Assembly: GCA_964615935.1 (NCBI GenBank)
Contig: CAZTTG010000085.1
Location: 1 to 27,856 of the forward strand
DNA from: CAZTTG01 sp964615935
GTDB taxonomy: Bacteria > Planctomycetota > UBA1135 > GCA-002686595
Direction: 5' to 3'
DNA length: 27,856 nucleotides
Both the position numbers and the translations under genes were made by a program. The notes beneath the pieces are model-generated. The model saw nothing but the letters and a program-made list of their open reading frames with translations. It made no database searches and was not told where the DNA came from. Below, in pieces: positions 1 to 7,308 of the stretch. Every line of letters begins with the position of its first letter. Positions within the stretch are counted from its first letter, which is position 1.

Positions 1-1
1 A

Positions 2-62
2 GGCGCGCCGACGAGGATTCTCCGGCACGCCCGGTCGGTCTGAGGCGAAGCCTCGCTAGAAT
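2..62 (+). repeat. 61-nt dispersed element, copy 1 (promoter/leader candidate)
   Basis: This element matches 25047-25107 at 59 of 61 positions (differences at 25 and 32). It contains a small hairpin, GAGGC-GAA-GCCTC (42-54), and ends in TAGAAT (57-62), a 5/6 match to a sigma70 -10 box, 51 nt before the GTG of the acyl-CoA synthetase gene. No convincing -35 box lies 16-18 bp upstream. GGATTCT (15-21) is complementary to AGAATCC (58-64), so the element could fold end to end. Its role as promoter or 5' leader is inferred from position. Confidence 0.6.
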
Positions 63-112
63 CCCCCCTTCCACCCACCCCCTCCCAGCACCCCGACCAC
101 GGCGACAGGCAG

Positions 113-2242
113 GTGAAGAAGAAGACCAGGCGCGCGGCGAAGAAACCCGTCAAGAGAGACCTCGGCTCGCTCTTCCGCCCCCGCGCGGTGGCGGTCATCG
201 GGGCCTCCCGGCAGCCCGGGACCATCGGCTACGTGGTGCTCCGCAACCTCATCTCGGGGGGCTTCGCGGGGAAGGTCTTCCCGGTGAATCCCAAGGCCGA
301 CGTGCTGCACTCCATCAAGTGCCACCACGCGGTCACCGCCATCCCCGATCCGGTCGACCTGGCGGTGATCGCGGTGCCCAAGGCCCTCGTCCCCCGGGCG
401 GTGGAGCAGTGCGCCCGCAAGGGGATCGGCGCGGTGGTCGTGATCACGGCCGGCTTCCGCGAGACCGGGGCTGACGGCGCCAAGGTCGAGGAGCGCATCC
501 TGCGCACCGTCCGGGCCCACGGGATGCGCATGGTGGGACCCAACTGCATGGGCATCCAGAACGCCCAGGACGGGGTGCGGCTCAACGCCTCCTTCTCCCG
601 GAGCTTCCCGCAGGCGGGCCCGGTGGCCTTCGTCTCCCAGTCGGGCGCCATGGGAGAGGCCATCCTGGCGCAGGCCGACCAGATCAACCTGGGCGTGTCG
701 ATGTTCGTCTCGGTCGGGAACCGGGCGGACGTGAGCGCCAACGACCTCCTGGAGTACTGGTCCAAGGTGGACCAGATCCGCTGCATCCTGCTGTACCTCG
801 AGTCCTTCGGCAACCCGCGCAACTTCGTCCCCATCGCGCGCCGGGTGACCCGCGAGAAGGCCATCCTCACGGTGAAGTCGGGCCGCTCCAAGGCCGGGGC
901 CCTGGCGGCCTCCAGCCACACCGGGGCGCTGGCGGGCGCGGACGTCGCCGCCGACGCGATCCTGAAGGACTGCGGCGTGCAGCGCGTGGACTCGGTGGAG
1001 GAGCTGTTCGACATCGCCCTGGCCCTCTCCCGGTTGCCCCTGCCCAGGGGCCCGCGGGTGGCGGTGCTGACCAACGCCGGCGGCCCGGCGATCCTGGCCA
1101 CCGACGCCCTGGTGGCCTCGGGCCTGGAGATGGCCCCCCTGCGCAAGAAGACCCGGGACGCCCTGCGCGAGGCCCTGGTCCCGGAGGCCTCGGTGCGCAA
1201 CCCGATCGACATGGTGGCCGGCGCCAACGCCGAGAACTACGAGGTGTGCCTGAACCTGCTGCTGCGCGACCCCACGGTCGACATGGTCCTGGTGATCTTC
1301 GTGCCGCCCGTGACCCACGACGCCGTCCCGGTCGCCCGCACCGTCTTCGAGGCCGCCAAGGGCTCGAAGAAGCCGGTGGTGGGCTGCTTCATGTCCCGGG
1401 ACGAGGTCATGGACGACATCGCCCGCGAGAGCCCCCAGGACTGGGTGCCGGTCTATCTCTACCCGGAATCCGCGGTGCGGGCCCTGACCGCCCTGGTCGA
1501 GCGGCGCCGCATCCTGGACCGGCCCGAGGGCCGGGTGCGCCGCTTCCGCGTCGACGTGCCCGCCATCCGCCGCCTCCTGAAGCCCGGCTGGCAGGGCGTC
1601 AAGGTCCGGCGCGCCCTGGCCCAGGCCTACCGCATCCCCGCCGTGCCGGGCGGCCTGGCGGGCAGCCCCGAGGAGGCCGTGGCCATCGCCGACCGGGTGG
1701 GCTACCCGGTGGTCATGAAGATGTCCGTCCCCAACATGCCCCACAAGAGCGACGTGGGCGGGGTCCTGCTGAACGTGGCCGATGCTCCCAGCGTGTGGAA
1801 GGCCTTCGGCCGGCTCGTGCGCCGCGACGCCGAGGGGGTCAACGTCCAGAAGATGCTCCCCGGCGGGCGCGAGGTGGTGATCGGCTTCACCGCCGACTCC
1901 GCCTACGGCCCCATCCTGATGTTCGGCCTGGGGGGCATCTACGTCGAGGTGCTGAAGGACGTCTCCTTCGCCCTCTGCCCGATCAGCGACGTGCGCGCCC
2001 GGGAGATGATCCGGGACATCCGCGGCTACCCCATCCTGCAGGGAGTCCGCGGCCAGGCGGGGATCGACGAGGACCACCTGGTGGAGGTGATCCAGCGCAT
2101 CTCCCAGATGGCCCTCGACCTGCCCGAGATCGCCGAGATGGAGATCAACCCCATCCTGGCCTTCCCCGACGGCGCGGTGGCGGTGGACATGCGGCTGCGG
2201 GTGGAGGAACGCACCCCGGCCAGGAAGGGCCGCGCCCGTTGA
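113..2242 (+). CDS. ADP-forming acyl-CoA synthetase (acetate-CoA ligase type), fused alpha and beta subunits
   Basis: The 709-residue product belongs to the NDP-forming acyl-CoA synthetase family, which interconverts acyl-CoA + ADP + Pi with acid + CoA + ATP in the cytoplasm. The domain order is an N-terminal CoA-binding Rossmann domain (AVIGASRQPGTIG, about residues 25-37), succinyl-CoA-ligase-like flavodoxin domains, then a C-terminal ATP-grasp domain (about 485-705, with HKSDVGGV from H544). The phosphohistidine loop SSHTGALAG is present, with H269 as the expected catalytic histidine. There is no GNAT domain, so it is not a Pat-type lysine acetyltransferase. The start is GTG at 113, followed by a Lys/Arg-rich tail; the ribosome site is weak. 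A 61-nt repeated element lies just upstream. The permease gene follows after 18 bp and is probably co-transcribed. Substrate (acetate or another acid) cannot be read from sequence. Confidence 0.9.
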   Translation: MKKKTRRAAKKPVKRDLGSLFRPRAVAVIGASRQPGTIGYVVLRNLISGGFAGKVFPVNPKADVLHSIKCHHAVTAIPDPVDLAVIAVPKALVPRAVEQCARKGIGAVVVITAGFRETGADGAKVEERILRTVRAHGMRMVGPNCMGIQNAQDGVRLNASFSRSFPQAGPVAFVSQSGAMGEAILAQADQINLGVSMFVSVGNRADVSANDLLEYWSKVDQIRCILLYLESFGNPRNFVPIARRVTREKAILTVKSGRSKAGALAASSHTGALAGADVAADAILKDCGVQRVDSVEELFDIALALSRLPLPRGPRVAVLTNAGGPAILATDALVASGLEMAPLRKKTRDALREALVPEASVRNPIDMVAGANAENYEVCLNLLLRDPTVDMVLVIFVPPVTHDAVPVARTVFEAAKGSKKPVVGCFMSRDEVMDDIARESPQDWVPVYLYPESAVRALTALVERRRILDRPEGRVRRFRVDVPAIRRLLKPGWQGVKVRRALAQAYRIPAVPGGLAGSPEEAVAIADRVGYPVVMKMSVPNMPHKSDVGGVLLNVADAPSVWKAFGRLVRRDAEGVNVQKMLPGGREVVIGFTADSAYGPILMFGLGGIYVEVLKDVSFALCPISDVRAREMIRDIRGYPILQGVRGQAGIDEDHLVEVIQRISQMALDLPEIAEMEINPILAFPDGAVAVDMRLRVEERTPARKGRAR

Positions 2243-2260
2243 GCTGAACCGGGATCCCCG

Positions 2261-3295
2261 ATGACCTCGTTCCGCATCACACGCCCGACCGTCCTGACCG
2301 TCGGGATCACCGCCTCGGTGGTCTGGGTCGCGTGGGTCGCGGGCATGATCAGCGGGGATCGCTGGCAGCTGTTCGCCGACGCGTGGTTCATGTCGATCAC
2401 CATGGTGTTCGGCTCCTTCATCGCCGGCGCCACCAGCGAGGGGGGAGGAGCGGTCGCCTTCCCGGTGATGACCCTGATGTTCGGGATCGCGCCCTCCACC
2501 GCGCGCGACTTCTCGCTCATGATCCAGTCGGTGGGCATGACCGCGGCCACGGCCACCATCCTGTTCACCGGGATCCGGGTCGAGCGGCACGCCCTGGTGT
2601 GGGCCAGCATGGGAGGGGCGGTGGGCGTGATCTTCGGCCTGGAGTTCATCGCCGACCTCCTGCCGCCGGCCTTCGCCAAGATGCTGTTCTGCAGCACCTG
2701 GCTGTCCTTCGCCTTCGCCCTGTACCTGATCAACCGCTACCACGAGCGCGAGGTCCACCTGGGGATCACGAACTTCCTGCCCCGGCACGCCGTGCTGCTC
2801 TTCGGCACCGGCATCGTCGGCGGGCTGATCTCCTCCATCACCGGCAGCGGCCTGGACATCACCACCTTCTCGCTCCTGGTGCTGCGGCTGCGCATCACCG
2901 AGTCGGTGGCCACGCCCACCTCGGTGGTGCTCATGGGCATCAACGCGGCCGTGGGCTTCGCCTGGAAGGGCGGTCTGGGGGCCGGGATGAGCCCCGAGGC
3001 CTGGAGCTACTGGTGGGTGTGCGTGCCCATCGTGGTGGTGGGCGCGCCCGCCGGCGCCTGGTTCATCAAGCGCCGCTCGCGCCTCTTCGTGTCCACCCTG
3101 CTGTACATCTCGATCGGGGTGCAGTTCGCGGCCGCCATGCTGATCATCCCCATGACCCGAGGCCTGGCGCTCTTCAGCGCGGCCATCTTCGCCGCGGGCT
3201 TCCTCTTCTTCCGCTGGATGGCCAACCGCGGGGTGCGGCGCCTGGCGTGGCTGGCGGAGGAGGGCTTCAGCCCAGGACCGAGACCGCCGGGGTAG
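2261..3295 (+). CDS. TauE/SafE-family membrane permease (putative anion exporter)
   Basis: The 344-residue product is very hydrophobic, with roughly eight to ten candidate membrane helices. It has two similar halves, each carrying a Gly/Ser-rich loop: GATSEGGGAVAFPV in the first and SSITGSGLDITTF in the second. This is the pattern of the TauE/SafE (DUF81) family, whose studied members move sulfite, sulfoacetate or related organic anions across the inner membrane. The ATG at 2261 is 18 bp after the acyl-CoA synthetase stop, suggesting one operon and possibly export or uptake of an acid handled by that enzyme (inference). The C-terminus is short and Pro/Gly-rich. The stop lies 6 bp from the stop of the convergent gene at 3302, with no obvious terminator between. 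Substrate unknown. Confidence 0.85.
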   Translation: MTSFRITRPTVLTVGITASVVWVAWVAGMISGDRWQLFADAWFMSITMVFGSFIAGATSEGGGAVAFPVMTLMFGIAPSTARDFSLMIQSVGMTAATATILFTGIRVERHALVWASMGGAVGVIFGLEFIADLLPPAFAKMLFCSTWLSFAFALYLINRYHEREVHLGITNFLPRHAVLLFGTGIVGGLISSITGSGLDITTFSLLVLRLRITESVATPTSVVLMGINAAVGFAWKGGLGAGMSPEAWSYWWVCVPIVVVGAPAGAWFIKRRSRLFVSTLLYISIGVQFAAAMLIIPMTRGLALFSAAIFAAGFLFFRWMANRGVRRLAWLAEEGFSPGPRPPG

Positions 3296-3301
3296 GAGGG
3301 G

Positions 3302-3655
3302 CTAGTAGGAGTGCGTGCCCAGCACGACCTCGACGCCGAACTTGGCCTCCAGGGTGACCTTGAGGTCGTCGAAGTCGATGGGGCACTCGGCGGTCTCCAT
3401 GGCCAGCTTCATGCAGGTGCCGAGGTGCAGCGTCTCGATCTCGCGGCCGAGGCCCTTGGTCAGCTCGGACAGCAGCTTGACGCGCGGGACGGTCAGGCCG
3501 GGGCAGTCGCCGCAGTCGGTCATCCCCACCAGCTCGATCTCCTCGTGCCGGCCGTACTCGCCGTTCCTCTCGAACATCCCCTTGTGGCACTTGGCGCAGG
3601 CGATGCACGAGTGGTCCTTGATCCGCTTGCAGTACAGTACGGCGATCCTGGTCAT
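3302..3655 (-). CDS. CGGC-domain-like small cysteine-rich protein
   Basis: This 117-residue protein has the spacing of the CGGC domain family, thought from its Cys and His residues to bind metal; function unknown. Visible cysteines are C9, C17, C20, C23, C48, C51, C81 and C91. The usual CGGC signature is here CGDC followed by PG (48-53), so the second Gly is replaced by Asp. C17-x2-C20-x2-C23-H24 could be a metal or Fe-S site (inference). The ATG at 3655 was chosen because GGAGGA sits just upstream and the family's beta strand (RIAVLYC) starts directly after it; the same frame stays open further upstream with no family similarity. It stands alone between convergent neighbours, about 100 bp downstream of the DAGK-like gene on the same strand, and may be read through from that operon. 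Confidence 0.8.
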   Translation of the reverse strand: MTRIAVLYCKRIKDHSCIACAKCHKGMFERNGEYGRHEEIELVGMTDCGDCPGLTVPRVKLLSELTKGLGREIETLHLGTCMKLAMETAECPIDFDDLKVTLEAKFGVEVVLGTHSY

Positions 3656-3756
3656 AGCGTCCTCCGGGTCGTTGCGCGGGAAGCCCCCCGAGGCAGCATA
3701 GACCTCCGGGATCTGCCGGGCAAAGCCCCGCTGCCCGCCGTCCGGCGCGCTGCGGC

Positions 3757-4773
3757 TCAGTCCTCGTCCTCCGCCGGGGCGGGTCCCGCGATGAGCCGGA
3801 TGCGATCGACGATCCGGAAGTCGACCGACGTGCGACAAAGCAGGGTCGATCCGTCGACGTTGACGGGAAACTGCCCGCCATCCACCGGCGCGAGCCGCAG
3901 CGACTCGCGGATGGCGAAGGCCCGCATCCCCCAGCGCTCGGGCTCCTCCAGGATGTCCGCCGAGCGCGCGCGCTTCAGCTGGGCGGGCAGCCGCCGCAGG
4001 CCCAGGTCCCGGAGGCCGAAGAGGTGGAAGCGCCCGGAGCCGAGGGGATCGTCCGACCAGGGCAGGTCCGGCCCCAGGTAGCCGTTCACCAGGATCAGGG
4101 CGATGAAGGCGTCCTCCGCGGCGGGCGAGCCGTCCACCTCGATCCGCCACCGGCGCCTCCTCGTGAAGGGGCGCTTCAGGAGCTTCTCCAGCACCGCCAG
4201 GCGCATGCCGGTGGTGAAGGGCCCCAGGTCCCCCAGGAGCTGGCTCAGCACGCCCTTGTACCACTTCATGAAGCGGTTCTCGGTGTAGTACGGGATGCGC
4301 CCCATGACCTCAGCGCCCCCGTAGCCCACAAAGTGGCGCGGCGGCCCGGCCTCGGCCTCGCAGGCGGCCTCCAGCACGTCGCAGGGCAGCGTCCGGTCCG
4401 CACGGATCGACTCCGCGAACACCCGGACGGCGCTCTCGATCTCGTCCGGCATGCCCAGGACCTTGCCGATGAGGTCGGCGGAGCCCTTGCGCAGGAAGCC
4501 CAGGCGCAGCTCGCCCAGGGGCAGGCCGCTGTCGCAGCAGCCCTCCAGCGCGGCGTTGAAGGTGCCCGACCCCCCGGCCGAGATCAGGGTGCGCGCGCCC
4601 TCGGCGATGGCGGCCCGGGCGAGCTCGCGGGCCCCCCGATGGCTGTCGGTCACCTGCAGCCGCGCCTCGATCCCGCGCTCCGCGAAGAGGGGCACGATCC
4701 GATCCACCTTGCTCCAGTCGCGGATCGACCCGGAGATGCTGGTGGCGATCACGTCAAGGGGTCGGGTGTCCAT
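3757..4773 (-). CDS. DAGK-like lipid kinase with altered GGSGT nucleotide loop
   Basis: The 338-residue protein has the layout of the diacylglycerol/lipid kinase catalytic family. It has an N-terminal nucleotide-binding lobe with the phosphate-loop region SAGGSGTFNAALEG (GGSGT at 67-71), then a beta-rich lobe ending in a VDG-containing segment. Family enzymes phosphorylate a lipid hydroxyl using ATP on the cytoplasmic side of the membrane. The canonical motif is GGDGT; here the Asp is Ser, and the usual N-terminal NPxSG loop is TSISGS. Activity is therefore uncertain, or a different donor or acceptor is used. The ATG at 4773 has AAGGAG six bases upstream and overlaps the end of the acyltransferase-kinase gene by 20 bp, indicating translational coupling. 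As last gene of the CdsA-PlsC operon it probably acts on a phospholipid intermediate. Confidence 0.8.
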   Translation of the reverse strand: MDTRPLDVIATSISGSIRDWSKVDRIVPLFAERGIEARLQVTDSHRGARELARAAIAEGARTLISAGGSGTFNAALEGCCDSGLPLGELRLGFLRKGSADLIGKVLGMPDEIESAVRVFAESIRADRTLPCDVLEAACEAEAGPPRHFVGYGGAEVMGRIPYYTENRFMKWYKGVLSQLLGDLGPFTTGMRLAVLEKLLKRPFTRRRRWRIEVDGSPAAEDAFIALILVNGYLGPDLPWSDDPLGSGRFHLFGLRDLGLRRLPAQLKRARSADILEEPERWGMRAFAIRESLRLAPVDGGQFPVNVDGSTLLCRTSVDFRIVDRIRLIAGPAPAEDED

Positions 4774-6193
4774 CGGCGGCTCCTTCCAGCTCCTTCGCGA
4801 AATCCAGGGCCGTCGCGGCCACCGCCTCGATCGTCTGCTGCCCGTCCAGGCGGCGGACCGGCAGTCCCCACTCGCTCTCCGCCACCTCGCACACCATGAG
4901 ATACGCCTCCCGCAGCTTGCCCAGCTTCTCCTCGGTCTCGTGAACCTGCTTCGGCTGGCCCCGCGCGTCGATGCGCGACACGGCCACGGCCGGGTCCACG
5001 TCCAGGAAGAGGACCGCGTCGGGCACGCGCAGCCGGGTGAGCTTGAGGCGCTCGAGCAGCCGGAGCTCGGGGAAGTGGTCCAGGATCGGATCCCCGCGCC
5101 CCAGCTCCCGGCGCCCCGAGAGAACCCCCATCGCCTGGGCGCAGAAGCCCCGGTCGAAGCACTCCTCGCGGTAGAGGACCGCCCAGGCGGTCAGGTTCAG
5201 GAGGGGCGAGCCGTCCAGCACCAGCCAGCGGGGCCCGTACCAGCGCTCGCTCTCGCCCAGCAGGCGGTCGCGCAGGAGCATCTCGCTGAGCTTGGGGACC
5301 TTGTAGCCCGCCAGGGATCCCGCCCGCTTGGCCTGGCGCCCGAGCCACCGCCGCACCTTGTCCGCCAGCAGGGGCTGCATGTCGCGCGGGGAGCCCTGGG
5401 CGTAGAGCTCCAGGGCGTCGCCCACGAGGCAGGCGGGCGCCTCCTCGGAGAGCGAGCGGGCGAGCCCCCGGGAGAGGGTGCTCTTGCCCGAACCGTCGAT
5501 CCCCAGGGCGGCCACGGTGAGGGCCGCCGAGCGCTGACCCCGGCGCCGCTGGCGCCGCGCGCTCTCCGAGCGCTCCAGGTCCCCGATGGCCTCCCGCAGG
5601 GAGCGGGCCACGTCCAGGGCATCCCCCTCCCGGCGCTGCGGCGGCCCCACGATCAGGTGGTTCCACAGGGGCAGTGGCAGGGAGGTCTGGCGGGGCAGCG
5701 AGCGCTCCGGGCCCCGGATGAAGACCGGCACCACGGGGACGTCGGGGTGCCGGGCCACGAGCTGGCCCACGCCCGCCTTGAACTCGCCCATCCGGCCCGG
5801 CTCGCCCCGGGTGCCCTCGGGGAAGATCAGGACGCTGCCGCCCGCCTCCAGCCGGCGCGACATCTCCTCCAGCGCCTCGCCGGGCCGGTGGTCGCGATCC
5901 ACCCAGATGGGGTCGAAGAGGCGCTCCATCAGGGTGAAGACCGCGCGCGAGCGGGCGAAGTAGTCCCGGGCGGCCACGGGGTAGGTGGTCAGGATGCGCC
6001 GCGCCGGGAGGATTGAGTAGAGCAGCAGGGCATCCATGTGGCTGTTGTGGTTGGCCACCAGGATGAAGCGTTCCAGCTCGCGCAGGTGCTCCCGGCCCCG
6101 GACGTTCACGCCGAAGACCAGGCGCAGCAGGGGCCGCAGCAGCAGCAGGTGCGCCCACAGGCGCGGGGAGAGGACGCCGCCCACCCGCCTCAC
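4754..6193 (-). CDS. PlsC-type acyltransferase fused to thymidylate-kinase-like P-loop kinase
   Basis: The 479-residue protein joins two domains. Residues ~20-215 are a 1-acyl-glycerol-3-phosphate acyltransferase domain with the HX4D site in NHNSHMD (H49, D54) and FPEGTRG; this family moves an acyl chain onto lysophosphatidate at the membrane. After an Arg-rich linker (SARRQRRRGQR), residues ~228-470 form a P-loop kinase domain with GIDGSGKST (K237) and a late LFLDVDP segment followed by an RIDARG-like lid. This resembles thymidylate kinase, but a dTMP role would be odd here. The start is GTG at 6193, one base after the CdsA-like stop; the end overlaps the next kinase gene by 20 bp. The frame is continuous, with no sign of frameshift joining. 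The kinase substrate is unknown; a lipid or lipid-head-group precursor is a guess from context. Confidence 0.85.
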   Translation of the reverse strand: MRRVGGVLSPRLWAHLLLLRPLLRLVFGVNVRGREHLRELERFILVANHNSHMDALLLYSILPARRILTTYPVAARDYFARSRAVFTLMERLFDPIWVDRDHRPGEALEEMSRRLEAGGSVLIFPEGTRGEPGRMGEFKAGVGQLVARHPDVPVVPVFIRGPERSLPRQTSLPLPLWNHLIVGPPQRREGDALDVARSLREAIGDLERSESARRQRRRGQRSAALTVAALGIDGSGKSTLSRGLARSLSEEAPACLVGDALELYAQGSPRDMQPLLADKVRRWLGRQAKRAGSLAGYKVPKLSEMLLRDRLLGESERWYGPRWLVLDGSPLLNLTAWAVLYREECFDRGFCAQAMGVLSGRRELGRGDPILDHFPELRLLERLKLTRLRVPDAVLFLDVDPAVAVSRIDARGQPKQVHETEEKLGKLREAYLMVCEVAESEWGLPVRRLDGQQTIEAVAATALDFAKELEGAADGHPTP

Positions 6194-6194
6194 C

Positions 6195-7064
6195 TCACTC
6201 GATGACGTCCGTGAAGTAGCGCAGGTAGTGGAAGACCACCGGCGCGGTGAAGAGGTAGGACTTGAGCCCGTCGAGGATGCGCCCCCGGCCCGGCTCCAGG
6301 CTGTCGGCGGAGATGCCCAGGTCGGCCTCGATCCCCGCCAGGGTGAAGTTGCCCATGAGGACCAGCGCCGGGATCAGGAGGCCCAGGACGATGGCGCAGG
6401 GCAGGTGCACGCCCGCCAGGGTCCCCAGGAGCAGCGAGACCCCCAGGGGCAGGGGCGCCGCCAGCAGGTACCTGCGGGCGAGGGTCCAGAAGGGCCGGCC
6501 CGGGGCCGTCGGGCAGAGGTGGGCGACGAAGTCGCACAGGGCCACGCCGCAGACCAGGAGCATCCCCAGCCAGGTGGAGAAGCGCGTCAGGTAGCCGATG
6601 TGCCCCATGCAGTACACGAAGAGGAAGAGGCCGAGGTCGATGGCCCCGATGGAGAGCACCGTGCCCCGGCGCTCCGCGCCCCCCAGGACCACCAGGAAGG
6701 GCACCACCAGGAAGGCGTAGACCGGGATCGAGACGATGAAGAAGCCGTACCAGTCGGTCTGGATCAGCCAGGTCATGAAGGGGATCGACAGGTAGGCCGC
6801 CAGGATCCCCCACCGGTCCTGGAGCCGTATGTCGACCAGCGAGAAGTACTCCTTCAGGGCGGCGAAGGAGAACAGCGCCAGGATCCAGATCGCCGGGCCG
6901 AAGGAGATGTGCTCCACGGCGGCGAAGGTCGCGAAGAAGACCCACAGGGCCCCCAGGTAGGGCGGCGGCCGGGGCCGCTCGGGGCGCAGGGCCTGGAGGG
7001 CCAGGAGGAGGGTCAGGGCGGCCAGACCCAGCAGCGAGCAGAGCGATGGCGATCCGTCCGGCAT
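6195..7064 (-). CDS. CdsA-like phosphatidate cytidylyltransferase
   Basis: The 289-residue polytopic membrane protein matches the CdsA family, which makes CDP-diacylglycerol from phosphatidate and CTP. The C-terminal family signature is recognisable as EPGRGRILDGLKSYLF about 35 residues from the end (canonical form ends GHGGxxDRxDS). Arg is replaced by Gly and the second Asp by Lys (GLKS instead of DRxDS), and the usual upstream KD pair is not obvious, so this is a divergent member. The ATG at 7064 has no clear Shine-Dalgarno; being the first gene of the run, it may be leaderless or start elsewhere nearby. It is followed after one base by the PlsC-kinase gene. The order cytidylyltransferase, acyltransferase, lipid kinase makes a coherent phospholipid operon. 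Confidence 0.82.
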   Translation of the reverse strand: MPDGSPSLCSLLGLAALTLLLALQALRPERPRPPPYLGALWVFFATFAAVEHISFGPAIWILALFSFAALKEYFSLVDIRLQDRWGILAAYLSIPFMTWLIQTDWYGFFIVSIPVYAFLVVPFLVVLGGAERRGTVLSIGAIDLGLFLFVYCMGHIGYLTRFSTWLGMLLVCGVALCDFVAHLCPTAPGRPFWTLARRYLLAAPLPLGVSLLLGTLAGVHLPCAIVLGLLIPALVLMGNFTLAGIEADLGISADSLEPGRGRILDGLKSYLFTAPVVFHYLRYFTDVIE

Positions 7065-7251
7065 GTGCCGATCCCCGGCGGCAGCGGCCCGAGCGCGGCG
7101 GGGTTCACGGGCCGGCGGACAGCCTACTCCTCCGGGGGTCTCGGTGCATGGCCGGCGGCGGACATCGGGGCCCGGAGCGCCCTCCTCGACCCGCGCCCGG
7201 GCCGGGAGACCGACCTCGATCTCCTGGACGGCAAGCCCGCTGGACGGACGA

Positions 7252-7284
7252 GGCCCGCCCGGGATCGTCGATCCCGGGCGGGCC
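7252..7284 (-). terminator. Perfect 15-bp hairpin after the PEPCK gene
   Basis: Positions 7252-7266 and 7270-7284 are exact reverse complements with a 3-nt loop (GTC). The hairpin begins 24 nt past the PEPCK stop codon. There is no U-tract on either strand, so it is either a U-less terminator or an mRNA-end stabiliser. The rest of 7065-7308 is GC-rich with no supported gene; the promoter of the CdsA operon should lie there but I see no good match. Confidence 0.6.
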
Positions 7285-7308
7285 CGTGGATGCAGTGGAT
7301 GGTCCGGC

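Noticed and set aside
56..2788. Very long open frame on the minus strand opposite the acyl-CoA synthetase
   Set aside because: Its product is His/Gly/Asp/Arg-rich with no domain, as expected from antisense reading of a high-GC gene; the plus-strand product is a clear enzyme.
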